Assembly (NCBI RefSeq): GCF_001050235.1
Contig: NZ_DF967972.1
Span: 2,741,901 to 2,805,900, forward strand
Length of the DNA stretch: 64,000 nucleotides
DNA from: Longilinea arvoryzae
GTDB lineage: Bacteria; Chloroflexota; Anaerolineae; Anaerolineales; Anaerolineaceae
Direction: 5' to 3'
In this document: in pieces, positions 25,020-34,715 of the stretch
Numbering within the stretch: the stretch's first letter is position 1
Layout: the number at the start of each line of letters is the position of its first letter
Notes under the pieces: generated by a model
The model's database searches: none
Seen by the model: only the letters and a program-made list of their open reading frames with translations
Told to the model about the DNA's origin: nothing
Made by a program: the position numbers and the translations under genes

Positions 25020-26879
25020 ATGCTGACTGAACGAAAAGACCTTAGAAATATCGCTATTGTTGCGCATGTCGATCATGGAAAAACGACTCTGGTGGATGGT
25101 TTGCTTCGCCAGGCCCGTGTGTTTCGAGACAACCAGCAGGTTGCCGTGCGGGTGATGGATTCGAACGACCTGGAACGGGAACGTGGAATTACGATTCTGG
25201 CCAAGAATACGGCTGTCACGATACCTGACCCGGATACGGGTCAGGTGGTGAAAATCAATATCGTCGACACACCCGGACATGCCGATTTTGGCGGTGAGGT
25301 TGAGCGAGTCATGAACATGGTCGACGGGGTTCTTCTGCTGGTGGATGCTGCCGAAGGTCCCATGCCGCAGACGCGATTCGTGTTGAAAAAAGCGCTTGAG
25401 ATTGGTCATCGGGTCATCGTTGTGATCAACAAGATGGACCGGAAAGACGCCGATCCCGACCGGACATTGAACGACACCTTCGATCTGTTCATCGAGCTGG
25501 GCGCCACCGAAGAACAGGCGGATTTCCCGGTTATTTACGCGAATGCGGTCACGCAGCAGTCCAGCTTAACGAAGGAAATGGGCCCGGATTTGCAGCCGTT
25601 GTTCGAAGCCATTCTGCGGCACATTCCCGCGCCCCGCGTCGATCTGGAAGCGCCCTTCCAGATGCTAGTCACCAACTTCGGATACGACGACTACCGCGGC
25701 ACGACTGCCATGGGACGTATCTTTGCCGGAAAAATCACGGCCGGGCAGGCGATCGCCCGGATGACCGTCGAGGGCCAGATTGTGCCTGAACATGCCCGTT
25801 ATTTATCTGTGCAGCAGGGTCTGGAAAAGGTGGAAGTCGAACAGGCGGAAGCCGGCGATATCATCGAGGTGGCCGGTCTGGAAGGAATTGCGATCGGCGA
25901 AACACTTGCCGACCCGCAAAACCCGGTTGCCCTACCGCCGATCCATGTGGAACAACCCACGGTGCGCATGACCTTTGGCGTCAACACCTCGCCATTCTCG
26001 GGCCGCGAAGGCAAATGGAGCACTTCCCGAAAATTGCGCGAGCGCCTTTTCGAAGAGCTCCGCCATAATGTTGCCTTGCGTGTCCAGGAAACGGAATCAC
26101 CAGATACCTATATCGTCTCGGGACGTGGTGAATTGCACCTGGCCATCCTGATCGAAACCATGCGCCGCGAAGGTTATGAATTCCAGGTTTCCAGGCCCGA
26201 AGCCATTTTTCAGGTGAACGAGAAAGGCGAAACCCTGGAGCCTTTCGAAGATGTGCATGTCGACACCAGTTCTGAAACGATGGGTGCAGTGGTGGAAATG
26301 CTCGGCACGCGGCGTGGAAAAATGCTGGGCATGTCGAACAACCCGGACGGTACGGTCCACTTACATTATCTGGTCCCGACGCGCGGTTTACTGGGCTTCC
26401 GGTATCAGTTCCTGACCGCCACCCGCGGCATGGGCATCATGAACGCCATCTTCCAGGATTACGAGCCGGTTGCCGGGCCGATCACGACCCGCACCACCTC
26501 TTCCGTGGTGGCCTGGGAATCGGGTACGACGGTCACCTATGGCTTGAAAAACGCCGAGGAGCGCGCCACGCTTTTCTTTGGACCTGGCATCGATGTCTAC
26601 GAAGGCATGGTGGTCGGCGAGACCTCCCGCCCGACGGATTTGATCGTCAATGTGTGCAAGAAGAAGCACCTGACAAACATGCGCTCCTCGAATAAGGACA
26701 TTGAAATTCGCCTGACGCCGCCACGTGTCCTCAGCCTGGACGAGGCCATGGAATTTCTGGCGGACGATGAGCTTCTGGAAGTCACCCCGCAGAATTTCCG
26801 CATTCGCAAGCGCATTCTGAATACAGAAGAACGCGGCAAGCAGGCCAAGAAGGAAAAAGAAGTCCTGGGCGAAAGCTAG
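25020..26879 (+). CDS. typA: Translational GTPase TypA/BipA
   Basis: TypA is a ribosome-binding GTPase related to EF-G that assists large-subunit assembly, notably in cold or stress. The 619-aa protein has the G1 loop [10 protein letters not shown]2 around GITILAKN, G3 DTPGHADF, G4 NKMD, and the C-terminal TypA-specific domain ([10 protein letters not shown]..., [16 protein letters not shown]). I use the ATG at 25020 (AGGA upstream); longer in-frame extensions to 24927 are rejected because they cover the promoter. It ends in a strong hairpin. Confidence 0.97.
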   Translation: MLTERKDLRNIAIVAHVDHGKTTLVDGLLRQARVFRDNQQVAVRVMDSNDLERERGITILAKNTAVTIPDPDTGQVVKINIVDTPGHADFGGEVERVMNMVDGVLLLVDAAEGPMPQTRFVLKKALEIGHRVIVVINKMDRKDADPDRTLNDTFDLFIELGATEEQADFPVIYANAVTQQSSLTKEMGPDLQPLFEAILRHIPAPRVDLEAPFQMLVTNFGYDDYRGTTAMGRIFAGKITAGQAIARMTVEGQIVPEHARYLSVQQGLEKVEVEQAEAGDIIEVAGLEGIAIGETLADPQNPVALPPIHVEQPTVRMTFGVNTSPFSGREGKWSTSRKLRERLFEELRHNVALRVQETESPDTYIVSGRGELHLAILIETMRREGYEFQVSRPEAIFQVNEKGETLEPFEDVHVDTSSETMGAVVEMLGTRRGKMLGMSNNPDGTVHLHYLVPTRGLLGFRYQFLTATRGMGIMNAIFQDYEPVAGPITTRTTSSVVAWESGTTVTYGLKNAEERATLFFGPGIDVYEGMVVGETSRPTDLIVNVCKKKHLTNMRSSNKDIEIRLTPPRVLSLDEAMEFLADDELLEVTPQNFRIRKRILNTEERGKQAKKEKEVLGES

Positions 26880-26888
26880 ATGGATAAC

Positions 26889-26918
26889 AAAACGACGGCA
26901 TCAACGCCGTCGTTTTTT
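26889..26918. terminator. Bidirectional terminator after typA
   Basis: An 11-bp stem AAAACGACGGC (26889-26899) / GCCGTCGTTTT (26906-26916) with a 6-base loop and flanking A and T runs. It serves typA and the convergent M1 peptidase gene. Confidence 0.92.
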
Positions 26919-26940
26919 ATACCCGGTTTGCTTCACGCTC

Positions 26941-28509
26941 TCAGGGTGTAACGCCCCATTCCTGATAAAAATCTGTCAAATCACAGCCGCATTGTTTTTC
27001 GAAGGCTGACAGCAGCACCTCGGGCCCTACGAACTGGTAGGCATTCTGCTGGTAGTAATCCGAAAGGGCAGCTCCGAAGGACGTGTCGCCGATCTTCTTG
27101 CGCAGTTCCCAGAAGAAAAGGGCGCCTTTCTGGTATACCAGGCTGGCGTAGGCTGCCGACTGGTCCTGATAGACGCTCAACGGGTCGCCGATTTTCAGCT
27201 TGCTTTCGCCCGAGGACTTCTCAAACTCGCTAACGCTATTCTCGAAGTATTGGATGGTGCCATCCAAAAAGGATGGATTGATGCTTTCGAGATATTCGAA
27301 AGAAGAATATGAGGTGAGGGCTTCATCCTGCCATGGGTTTTCCTGAACGTCATTGCCGATTACGCTGTACCACCATTGGTGAGCCACTTCATGGGCAATG
27401 ACCATGGCCCGGATGTTGAAATCTTTTTCCGGCGCATATAGATAATGACCGATCATGATCAGTCCCGGATATTCGACGCCGCTGGCGTTATTGATGGGCA
27501 TGGAAACCACATCCAGTTCGTTGAACGGGTATTCGCCGAACTTCTCTGAGAATAATTCCAGAGCCTGATTGGCAACCTGCAGGCCGTCCTTTTGAGCGAT
27601 CTCATTCCCGGGCAATGCCCATTCACGAACGATGCCCAGGTTATTCTCGATCTCGCTGACGATGAAGTTTGGACTGGCGGCGATCATGAAATCGCGCGTC
27701 GGTCCGGATACCACCTCGATCTCCTGAATATCTCCCCGGGTTTCCTGGCGAACTTGAGTTCCGGTTTCAGCGACCTTCCATTCGGCCGGACTTTGGATGA
27801 TGACGTGGAATAAACCCGTTTCGCTGGTGACTGCGTCCCCCAGTGGACTGATTTCCTCTGCCAGCCAGCCGTTGGCATTCCGGGCTGCCAGAATGGGGTA
27901 CCAGTTTGCTAGGGTCAGAAGGTTATTCGTCGGATCATGATTGAAAATACCATAGGTCGAATTGCTTTCCGGAACCTGTCCATGAAAACTTAGTTTCGCG
28001 TGGGCAGTCTTCCAGGGCTCGAGGGCTTGCGGCATCAGAATCCGTAATGCGCTGTGATCTTTAAGGAAATCTTGTGTTTGAACGGATTGATTCGCTATTT
28101 CAACCGAATCGACCGTCAATTGCCCGGCGTAGTTATAAGTTGTGTTCGGATAAAGGCGAAATACCAGATCCGTGATCTCGGATGGCGATTCATTCAGGTA
28201 AGCCAGGTTCAAGGTGCCCGTATAGCTTAATCCCGATGCGTCGATTTGCAGTGTTAATTCATAACAGGCATTGATGCCGGCTATTTCCAAATCATTCTGG
28301 TGATCCGAATTCAGGGCAGCGGTTTGCTGATCCGAATGACAAGCCGGGTCCTTCAGAAAATCCTGGTAGGCGATCGGCGACGATGTTTCGGCGACGGGTA
28401 GGGGGGCATCGATCGGGGTGCGCGTTGGAGAGGGGCTGGTCGGCGCAGCGCAAGACGCCAGGAATAACCCGAGAATTAAAATGGACACAGACCGGAAGAT
28501 TGAACTCAT
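26941..28509 (-). CDS. Lipoprotein M1-family metallopeptidase
   Basis: The 522-aa protein has a lipoprotein signal peptide (hydrophobic segment then lipobox LASC, Cys at about residue 20) and a proline-rich linker, so it is anchored on the outer face of the membrane. The catalytic domain has the zinc motif HEVAHQWW and the downstream glutamate in WQDEALTSY, the gluzincin M1 pattern, but the usual GAMEN exopeptidase motif appears only as ASGVEYPG (GVEYPG-like), which is seen in the bacterial M1-like group with uncertain exopeptidase activity. It probably trims extracellular peptides. It lies 41 bases downstream of the dynamin-like gene on the same strand. Confidence 0.9.
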   Translation of the reverse strand: MSSIFRSVSILILGLFLASCAAPTSPSPTRTPIDAPLPVAETSSPIAYQDFLKDPACHSDQQTAALNSDHQNDLEIAGINACYELTLQIDASGLSYTGTLNLAYLNESPSEITDLVFRLYPNTTYNYAGQLTVDSVEIANQSVQTQDFLKDHSALRILMPQALEPWKTAHAKLSFHGQVPESNSTYGIFNHDPTNNLLTLANWYPILAARNANGWLAEEISPLGDAVTSETGLFHVIIQSPAEWKVAETGTQVRQETRGDIQEIEVVSGPTRDFMIAASPNFIVSEIENNLGIVREWALPGNEIAQKDGLQVANQALELFSEKFGEYPFNELDVVSMPINNASGVEYPGLIMIGHYLYAPEKDFNIRAMVIAHEVAHQWWYSVIGNDVQENPWQDEALTSYSSFEYLESINPSFLDGTIQYFENSVSEFEKSSGESKLKIGDPLSVYQDQSAAYASLVYQKGALFFWELRKKIGDTSFGAALSDYYQQNAYQFVGPEVLLSAFEKQCGCDLTDFYQEWGVTP

Positions 28510-28550
28510 ATGATTTCCCCTTTTGAGCTGTCGAATGGGTCCGAAGTCGA

Positions 28551-30278
28551 TTACCAGTTTTCGATGATCGATCGCAAGCTGGCAATTTCCAAGTTGGCGG
28601 ATTTCAGTTCATGCTGTACTTGATCGGAGCGATTGGTCTCGGCGCGCACGAAACGCGTGTAGGGCCCGATCGCTTCAGCCATTCGCAGCAGGCTGCGCTC
28701 GATTTCCTTTTCGAATTCAGCACGCAGCGATTGGATCAATTCACTCCGTAATTTCGCCAATTTACCATGAAGTTCATTTTTCGCCTGGCGGCGCTTGGCC
28801 GGAATGATAAACAATCCCAGGGCCGCCACCAGACTGGCAGCGACGATCCCGGTGACATCGGCGGCCATGGTGGTAGCCAATGTGGTGATCAAAGCACCCA
28901 ATCCGAGCGCGCCCACCTCGACCGCAGCCGAGACCGCGACCGCATTTTGGGCGCCAAGCGCCATTTTGGCCGATTCGACGCGTTTGTCATAGGTTTCGAC
29001 GACGCGGTTTGCTTCGCGTCCCAAGGCATCCAGCAGGCGGTTGCGGTCATAGGTGAATCGGTCGCCGGCTCCCTCGCCGATGATCCTGTTCTTATACTCG
29101 CGCTGGCGTTCAGCCAGGTAATCGTTGATGGCCTTCAACTGCCTGAGATCCGAATCCACCAGCCAATCGATGAGTTCGTTGATCTTGCGATCCACCCGCT
29201 GAGGAACATCGGCCACGACCTGGGTTTCAAATTGGTGTTGAATGCGGTCCTTGCTCAACAGATCCAAGACCCTGGCCAGCCGGAAAACGTCCTCGAAGAA
29301 ATCGTCGCCGCGTTTTTCCATTTCAAAGAAGATATTTTCGATGTCGGCCATGCGGAAAGCAAAATTTCTCTGCATATCTTCTTTATAAATGGCCTGTTGA
29401 GTCTCGACATTTTGGAGCATGCTGCGATCTTCTTCGAGTAGTTGGCGCTGAACTTCGTTCGCGGCGGAATATTTGTCGACCAGATGGGCTGCCACACCCA
29501 GTGGACTGCTGAATTTCAAGCGCACCTGGCTGGCCTGATCGAGCGCGTTCTGGATATAGGTTTCCAGATCCTCGAAACGACTGGTCTGCCACAATTGAGG
29601 TTCGCCGGTTTTTGCGCGCAACGCCTGACGCGCGCTGACCGGGAAGATATCCGGGGTCATGCCCAGCAGGGAAAACGCGTTCTCCCGGACAAAGGTCGCG
29701 ACCTGGGTAAGTTCATCCTCGCTTTGGAAGAGATCGATCTTATTCACGACCAGGACGACTTTTTTCCCCCAATCGCGGATGCACTGCAGGAAATGGCGCT
29801 CGCTTTCGGTGAAAGGGCGGTCTGCCGATGTGATGAAGAGCACCAGGTCGGCTCGCGGGACGAAATGGGTGGTGATTTCTTCATGTTCGCGGATGACCGC
29901 ATTCGTCCCGGGGGTATCGACGATGCTGATTTCGGATAGCAATTCGATCGGCAGGAATATCACCTGATGATTTTCTTCGATCCGGCTTTGCTCGGATTTG
30001 TCGCCAAAGCGCAAAATGTTGATTTGCGTTGTGGTGGGTGTGACGCCTTCCTTGAGAAGTTTCTGGCCGAGCAGGGCATTGATAAAAGCGCTCTTGCCGG
30101 AATTGAATTCGCCCACGATCACCAGCAGGAAAAGATCGTCCAACTGGTGAATCGATTGACCCAACGTATCCAGATCTTCCCTGGTGGCGTTGAAATCAAC
30201 CAGCTTGACGCGCAAGTCGTTGAGGAAGCCGCGTTCGCGCAGAAGAATGGCGTCTTGTTCCGGGGCGAGAATCTTCAT
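28551..30278 (-). CDS. Dynamin-like GTPase
   Basis: The 575-aa protein has the dynamin-type GTPase motifs G1 GEFNSGKS (residues 56-63), G2 threonines in TPTTT, G3 DTPG and G4 NKID, followed by a long helical stalk and a hydrophobic hairpin (about residues 445-500) that could insert in the membrane, and a final coiled coil. Bacterial dynamin-like proteins remodel or protect membranes. AAGGAG and an extended -10 (30301-30309) precede the ATG. Only one copy is present, whereas many such proteins come in tandem pairs. The following M1 lipoprotein gene is probably co-transcribed. Confidence 0.88.
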   Translation of the reverse strand: MKILAPEQDAILLRERGFLNDLRVKLVDFNATREDLDTLGQSIHQLDDLFLLVIVGEFNSGKSAFINALLGQKLLKEGVTPTTTQINILRFGDKSEQSRIEENHQVIFLPIELLSEISIVDTPGTNAVIREHEEITTHFVPRADLVLFITSADRPFTESERHFLQCIRDWGKKVVLVVNKIDLFQSEDELTQVATFVRENAFSLLGMTPDIFPVSARQALRAKTGEPQLWQTSRFEDLETYIQNALDQASQVRLKFSSPLGVAAHLVDKYSAANEVQRQLLEEDRSMLQNVETQQAIYKEDMQRNFAFRMADIENIFFEMEKRGDDFFEDVFRLARVLDLLSKDRIQHQFETQVVADVPQRVDRKINELIDWLVDSDLRQLKAINDYLAERQREYKNRIIGEGAGDRFTYDRNRLLDALGREANRVVETYDKRVESAKMALGAQNAVAVSAAVEVGALGLGALITTLATTMAADVTGIVAASLVAALGLFIIPAKRRQAKNELHGKLAKLRSELIQSLRAEFEKEIERSLLRMAEAIGPYTRFVRAETNRSDQVQHELKSANLEIASLRSIIENW

Positions 30279-30300
30279 GGATTAGTTCTCCTTGAAGGTG

Positions 30301-30309
30301 ATTATAGCA
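30301..30309 (-). promoter_or_regulatory. Extended -10 promoter of the dynamin-like gene
   Basis: TGCTATAAT on the minus strand, identical to the sites at 6673-6681 and 6724-6732. It lies 22 bases before the ATG, so the leader would be about 16 bases with the ribosome site near its 5' end. Confidence 0.7.
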
Positions 30310-30333
30310 TGGCGGTTAAGACGATCGAATTAT

Positions 30334-30360
30334 AAAAAAAAGCCGCTGGGTGAGCGGCTT
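30334..30360 (-). terminator. Rho-independent terminator of guaB
   Basis: Stem AAGCCGCT (30340-30347) / AGCGGCTT (30353-30360) with a 5-base loop; on the minus strand it is followed by a run of seven or more T. It lies 24 bases after the guaB stop. Confidence 0.9.
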
Positions 30361-30383
30361 AAGGAGGATAGTTTTTGGATAGT

Positions 30384-31865
30384 TTAATCGCGCTGTTGGT
30401 AGTTGGGCGCCTCGCGGGTAATGGTCACGTCGTGCGGGTGGCTTTCGACCAGGCCGGCGTTGGTAATGCGTACGAATCTGGCGTTCTTGCGCAGGTCGTT
30501 CAGTCTGGCGGCGCCGGCATAGCCCATCCCGGAGCGCAGCCCGCCCACCAGTTGAAAAACGAACTCGGACAGCGGTCCTTTGAAAGGCACCATCCCTTCG
30601 ACGCCTTCAGGCACCAGCTTGCCGGGTTTGCCCTGACCGGTGCCGTAGCGGTCGCGGCCATAGCCCTGCATGGCAGCCTGTGAGCCCATGCCGCGGTACA
30701 TCTTGAATTGGCGGCCTTCGTAAAGCACGACTTCGCCCGGGGCTTCTTCCAGACCGGCCATGAGACTGCCCAGCATTACGGTTTCGGAACCGCCGGCGAT
30801 AGCCTTGACGATATCGCCGCTGTATTTGATACCACCGTCAGCGATGACCGGAATATCCTTTTTCCAGCCGGCGCGAGCGCAGGCGTAGATGGCGCTCATC
30901 TGCGGCATGCCCGTCCCGGAGATAATGCGTGTGGTGCAAATCGAACCGGCGCCAACACCCACTTTGACCGCGTCTGCTCCGGCATCGATCAATGCCTGGG
31001 TGCCTTCGGCGGTCACCACGTTGCCCGCGATAACAGGCAGGTTGGGCCAGGCTGTTTTGATACGCTGCAGGGCACGGATGACGCCGGCGGAATGTCCGTG
31101 GGCAGTGTCGATTTCCACGACGTCCAATCCCCGGGCCAGCATTCCCTCAATGCGGATTTCGATATCATTGCCAACTCCGACGGCGGCGCCGACCAGAAGC
31201 CTGCCCTTCGAATCGCTGGAAGCATTTGGGAAAAGTTGCTTCTTCTGGATGTCTTTTACCGTGATCAAGCCGCGCAGGATGCCCTGATCATCGACGAGCG
31301 GCAATTTTTCGATGCGGTTTTCCTGCAGGATGCGTTTTGACTGTTCCATCGTCGTTCCGACCGCCGCAGTTACCAGGTTACGGCTGGTCATAAATTCAGA
31401 AACCGGCCGGCCGTAATCTTTTTCTTCGGCAAAACGGATGTCCCGGTTGGTCAGGATACCCACCAGACGATTGGAAGGCCCTTCGACGATCGGTACACCG
31501 CTGATGTGGTAATGAGACATCAGCGCCTCGGCGTCCCTGAGTGTCGCGTCCGGCATCAGCGTGATGGGGTCGGTAATCATGCCCGATTCGGAACGCTTCA
31601 CTTTGTCGATTTCTTTGGCCTGGTCTTCGGGTGACATATTGCGGTGCAGGATACCGATGCCCCCTTCACGGGCCAGCGCAATCGCCAGCCGGCTCTCAGT
31701 GACCGTGTCCATGGCCGCCGAAAGGATCGGCACATTCAGATAAATATCCCCGGCCAGGCGGGCGCGGATATCCGTCTGCGAAGGCAGGATCTCACTGTAG
31801 CCAGGTACGATTAATACATCATCAAACGTTAGCGCGTCAGAAGATTGGAACAGATCTTCGTTCAT
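30384..31865 (-). CDS. guaB: IMP dehydrogenase
   Basis: GuaB oxidises IMP to XMP with NAD, the first committed step of GMP synthesis. The 493-aa protein has the two-part (beta/alpha)8 catalytic barrel with the active-site cysteine loop [15 protein letters not shown], and two CBS domains inserted at about residues 95-205. The [10 protein letters not shown] and [10 protein letters not shown] flap region are visible. It is a monocistronic unit with its own promoter and terminator, both visible here. Confidence 0.97.
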   Translation of the reverse strand: MNEDLFQSSDALTFDDVLIVPGYSEILPSQTDIRARLAGDIYLNVPILSAAMDTVTESRLAIALAREGGIGILHRNMSPEDQAKEIDKVKRSESGMITDPITLMPDATLRDAEALMSHYHISGVPIVEGPSNRLVGILTNRDIRFAEEKDYGRPVSEFMTSRNLVTAAVGTTMEQSKRILQENRIEKLPLVDDQGILRGLITVKDIQKKQLFPNASSDSKGRLLVGAAVGVGNDIEIRIEGMLARGLDVVEIDTAHGHSAGVIRALQRIKTAWPNLPVIAGNVVTAEGTQALIDAGADAVKVGVGAGSICTTRIISGTGMPQMSAIYACARAGWKKDIPVIADGGIKYSGDIVKAIAGGSETVMLGSLMAGLEEAPGEVVLYEGRQFKMYRGMGSQAAMQGYGRDRYGTGQGKPGKLVPEGVEGMVPFKGPLSEFVFQLVGGLRSGMGYAGAARLNDLRKNARFVRITNAGLVESHPHDVTITREAPNYQQRD

Positions 31866-31899
31866 TCCGTCATCCTTATCGGGTCTAGTATTGCCCTGA

Positions 31900-31908
31900 A
31901 ATATACCA
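31900..31908 (-). promoter_or_regulatory. Probable extended -10 promoter of guaB
   Basis: The minus strand reads TGGTATATT, a TGN-extended -10 35 bases before the guaB ATG. No good -35 is visible. Confidence 0.4.
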
Positions 31909-31986
31909 TAAAGTATGCTTGTCTCGTCCGCACAATATCATAAAAATCCATAAATGGACCTCATGTATCGCAGGTCGCGTGGTTAA

Positions 31987-31995
31987 TGCTACAAT
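31987..31995 (+). promoter_or_regulatory. Extended -10 promoter of the DHA2 transporter gene
   Basis: TGCTACAAT at 31987-31995, one base different from the TGCTATAAT sites elsewhere in the window, 34 bases before the ATG. No -35 is seen. Confidence 0.55.
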
Positions 31996-32029
31996 TCAGC
32001 CTCTAGTCATATGTGATGAAAGGTAGTTC

Positions 32030-33487
32030 ATGAATCCGTCTTACGCGGTGAAGAGTAATCCTGAAATCGATTATCGCAAAAAATGGTATGTCATGGCCGC
32101 GGTGGCGATGGGTGTGTTCCTCAGCACGATCGACGGCAGCATCGTCAATATTGCTCTTCCGACACTGGTAAAAGAACTCGGTCAACCTCTGGCAATCGTC
32201 GAATGGGTCGTACTGGCCTATTTATTAACGGTGACTACATTGATGATCGGTATGGGGCGGTTAGCCGACATGATCGGCAAGAAACCCCTCTACGTAGCCG
32301 GATTTGTGATTTTTACAGCCGGATCAGCGTTATGTGGATCGTCGGCGACGGTCGGAATGCTGGTCGGATTTCGCGTTTTCCAGGCCGTAGGCGCATCGAT
32401 GATGATGGCGTTGGGCACGGCCATCGTGACCGAAGCATTTCCGTCCGAAGAACGCGGTAAGGCCCTGGGCATAATCGGTCTCATGGTTTCGATCGGCGTG
32501 ATTGCCGGCCCGACCATCGGCGGTATCATCCTCGAGCACCTGACCTGGAACTGGTTGTTCTTCGTCAACATCCCCGTCGGCCTGGTCGGAATACCGATGG
32601 TGCTGCGTTTTGTCCCGGCCATCCGTCCGAAAGGCCACCAGCGCTTCGATTACTGGGGCGCGGTTCTGCTCCTGGTCAGTCTGTGCAGTTTTCTGTTGGC
32701 CTTGTCGATCGGCGAGGAGATCGGCTACGCCAAGCCGGTCATCCTCGGCATGTTCGGCCTGTTTGCGGTGACGCTGGCTTTATTCGTTCGTGTGGAAAAA
32801 ACAACCCCAGAGCCAATGATCGACACGACCCTGTTCCGTAACGGATGGTTCAGTGTCAATCTGGTCACCGGCTTTATGACCTTCGTGGCCAGCGCCGGAA
32901 CGATCCTGCTGCTGCCGTTTTTCCTGCAGGACGTTATCGGCCTCTCCCCACGCACGACGGGGCTGTTGATGGCGGTGAACCCGATCGCAATCGGCGTGCT
33001 GGGGACCATTTCCGGGGCGCTTTCGGATCGAATCGGTTCGCGAAAATTGACCACCCTCGGGCTGTTCTTCCAGATTCTAGGGTATTGGCTGATTTCCGGT
33101 ATCACGCAGAATACACCGTTATTCGAATTGGTGATGCGAGCACTGCCCATGGGCATCGGCCTGGGCATATTCCAATCGCCGAACAACAGCGCCGTCATGG
33201 GGGCCGCCCCGCGCGAACGGTTGGGTGTCGTTTCCGGCATGCTTTCCATCAGCCGGACCCTGGGGCAGATGGTGGGCATATCGATCCTCAGCGCTGTGTG
33301 GGCCATGAAAACGACCCGGAATTATCTGCTGGGGATTATTCTGCTCAACCAGGCGGAGGCGGTTGGTTTTCAACAAACGACCGGGTTACTGGTATTTTGG
33401 ATCGCGGCTGCTTTCTTGCTCAGCTTCTGGACGTTGATGCAAGAGAGGAAGGCGGCAAAAACACAGCCGGCCGGCGAGATGATGTGA
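32030..33487 (+). CDS. MFS drug efflux transporter, DHA2 (EmrB/QacA) type
   Basis: The 485-aa protein has about 14 hydrophobic helices and the DHA2 signatures: LSTIDGSIVNIALPTL in helix 1, the GRLADMIGKKPLY loop 2-3 motif A, and GPTIGGIILEHLTWNWLFFVNIPVGL (motif C and following). DHA2 members export drugs or cations using the proton gradient. It is monocistronic, bounded by a promoter-like site and a hairpin terminator. The substrate is unknown. Confidence 0.92.
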   Translation: MNPSYAVKSNPEIDYRKKWYVMAAVAMGVFLSTIDGSIVNIALPTLVKELGQPLAIVEWVVLAYLLTVTTLMIGMGRLADMIGKKPLYVAGFVIFTAGSALCGSSATVGMLVGFRVFQAVGASMMMALGTAIVTEAFPSEERGKALGIIGLMVSIGVIAGPTIGGIILEHLTWNWLFFVNIPVGLVGIPMVLRFVPAIRPKGHQRFDYWGAVLLLVSLCSFLLALSIGEEIGYAKPVILGMFGLFAVTLALFVRVEKTTPEPMIDTTLFRNGWFSVNLVTGFMTFVASAGTILLLPFFLQDVIGLSPRTTGLLMAVNPIAIGVLGTISGALSDRIGSRKLTTLGLFFQILGYWLISGITQNTPLFELVMRALPMGIGLGIFQSPNNSAVMGAAPRERLGVVSGMLSISRTLGQMVGISILSAVWAMKTTRNYLLGIILLNQAEAVGFQQTTGLLVFWIAAAFLLSFWTLMQERKAAKTQPAGEMM

Positions 33488-33491
33488 ATCA

Positions 33492-33522
33492 AAAATCGGG
33501 AAGGATAACCCTTCCCGATTTT
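33492..33522. terminator. Bidirectional terminator between DHA2 transporter and aldo/keto reductase
   Basis: A 13-bp stem AAAATCGGGAAGG (33492-33504) / CCTTCCCGATTTT (33510-33522) with a 5-base loop, working in both directions. Confidence 0.9.
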
Positions 33523-33537
33523 CACTTCTGTCGATCG

Positions 33538-34506
33538 TTAAATTTCCGGTTTGTTTCCCAGAATCTGATCGATTTTAGCCATGATCTCGTCGGTCAGTTT
33601 ATCGACCAGATCCAGGGCTTTCATATTCTCTACGACCTGCTGCGGCCGGCTGGCGCCGGTAATTACGGTGCTGACATGGGGGTTCTTCAAGCACCAGGCC
33701 AAAGCCATTTGAGCAACCGTGCTGCCCAGGTCGCCGGCGATAACCTGAAGCTGGCGGACTTTGTCGATTTTCTCCGGATCGAGGACTTTTTCTTTCAGCC
33801 AATCGAAACCCTTCAAGGCAACGCGGCTGTCTGCTGGGACACCTTCATTGTATTTCCCGGTCAATAAACCAGAGGCCAGCGGACTCCAGATGGTCGTTCC
33901 GTATCCAAGCTCGCGAAACACGGGCAAGAGGTCTTTTTCCATGTTTTCACGGGTGAACATATTGTATTGGGGTTGTTCCATACTGGGCGGGGTGAGATGG
34001 TTCTGCCGGGCAAAACTATCGGCGCGCATGATATCCGCAGCGCACCATTCGGAAGTGCCCCAATAGAAGGCTTTGCCCTGTTTGATGAGCACGTCCATGG
34101 CCCGCACGGTTTCCTCGATTGGGGTTTCGGGGTCTGGGCGATGGCAGAACAGAAGGTCGACATATTCCATCTGTAGCCGGCGCAGTGAATTATTGACGCC
34201 TTCGATGATGTGTTTGTGAGAGAGCCCTTGGTCATTCGGCCCCTGGCCTCCCCAGAAGACTTTTGAGGAAACGACCAGATCTTCGCGCCGCCAGCCGGCT
34301 TTTCGGATCACGTTGCCCATTACAATTTCGGCGTTCCCGTTGGCGTAAGCCTCAGCATTATCGAAGAAATTGACCCCGGCTTCGAAAGCGGCATGCATGC
34401 ACTTGTCGGCGATTTCTTCCCCAACCTGGCCTCCATACGTGACCCAGGCGCCGAGCGATAGTTCACTGACTTTTAGTCCAGCCTTTCCAAGATGACGGTA
34501 TTGCAT
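33538..34506 (-). CDS. Aldo/keto reductase (voltage-gated K+ channel beta-subunit group)
   Basis: The 322-aa TIM-barrel oxidoreductase has the expected catalytic features: Asp and Tyr in [11 protein letters not shown], the conserved lysine in [10 protein letters not shown], and the histidine in LLFCHRPDP. The C-terminal NADPH-binding stretch ([17 protein letters not shown]) is also present. The sequence belongs with the Kv-beta/YghZ-like group that reduces aldehydes such as methylglyoxal. Substrate is not predictable. It is convergent with the DHA2 gene and divergent from the HemN-like gene. Confidence 0.92.
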   Translation of the reverse strand: MQYRHLGKAGLKVSELSLGAWVTYGGQVGEEIADKCMHAAFEAGVNFFDNAEAYANGNAEIVMGNVIRKAGWRREDLVVSSKVFWGGQGPNDQGLSHKHIIEGVNNSLRRLQMEYVDLLFCHRPDPETPIEETVRAMDVLIKQGKAFYWGTSEWCAADIMRADSFARQNHLTPPSMEQPQYNMFTRENMEKDLLPVFRELGYGTTIWSPLASGLLTGKYNEGVPADSRVALKGFDWLKEKVLDPEKIDKVRQLQVIAGDLGSTVAQMALAWCLKNPHVSTVITGASRPQQVVENMKALDLVDKLTDEIMAKIDQILGNKPEI

Positions 34507-34676
34507 GAGAAATTCTCCTCTCAGGTGCTATTCTGATTGTTCAGTATACTCAGGCTGCCGGAAAATCTCCAGAGGTATATTTGTTGTATTTTTACCCTAG
34601 CTGTCGCTTTTATGGGTGACGATTTTCACAAATTATATGATCTATGTAATCAATATTCACCGATTTTCTTGATTTG

Positions 34677-34685
34677 TGGGATAAT
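34677..34685 (+). promoter_or_regulatory. Extended -10 promoter of the HemN-like gene
   Basis: TGGGATAAT lies about 30 bases before the GTG start at 34716. The upstream 150 bases are AT-rich. The match is reasonable but there is no clear -35. Confidence 0.45.
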
Positions 34686-34715
34686 ACGGGCTTATATCCT
34701 TTACGAGGTACGCGC

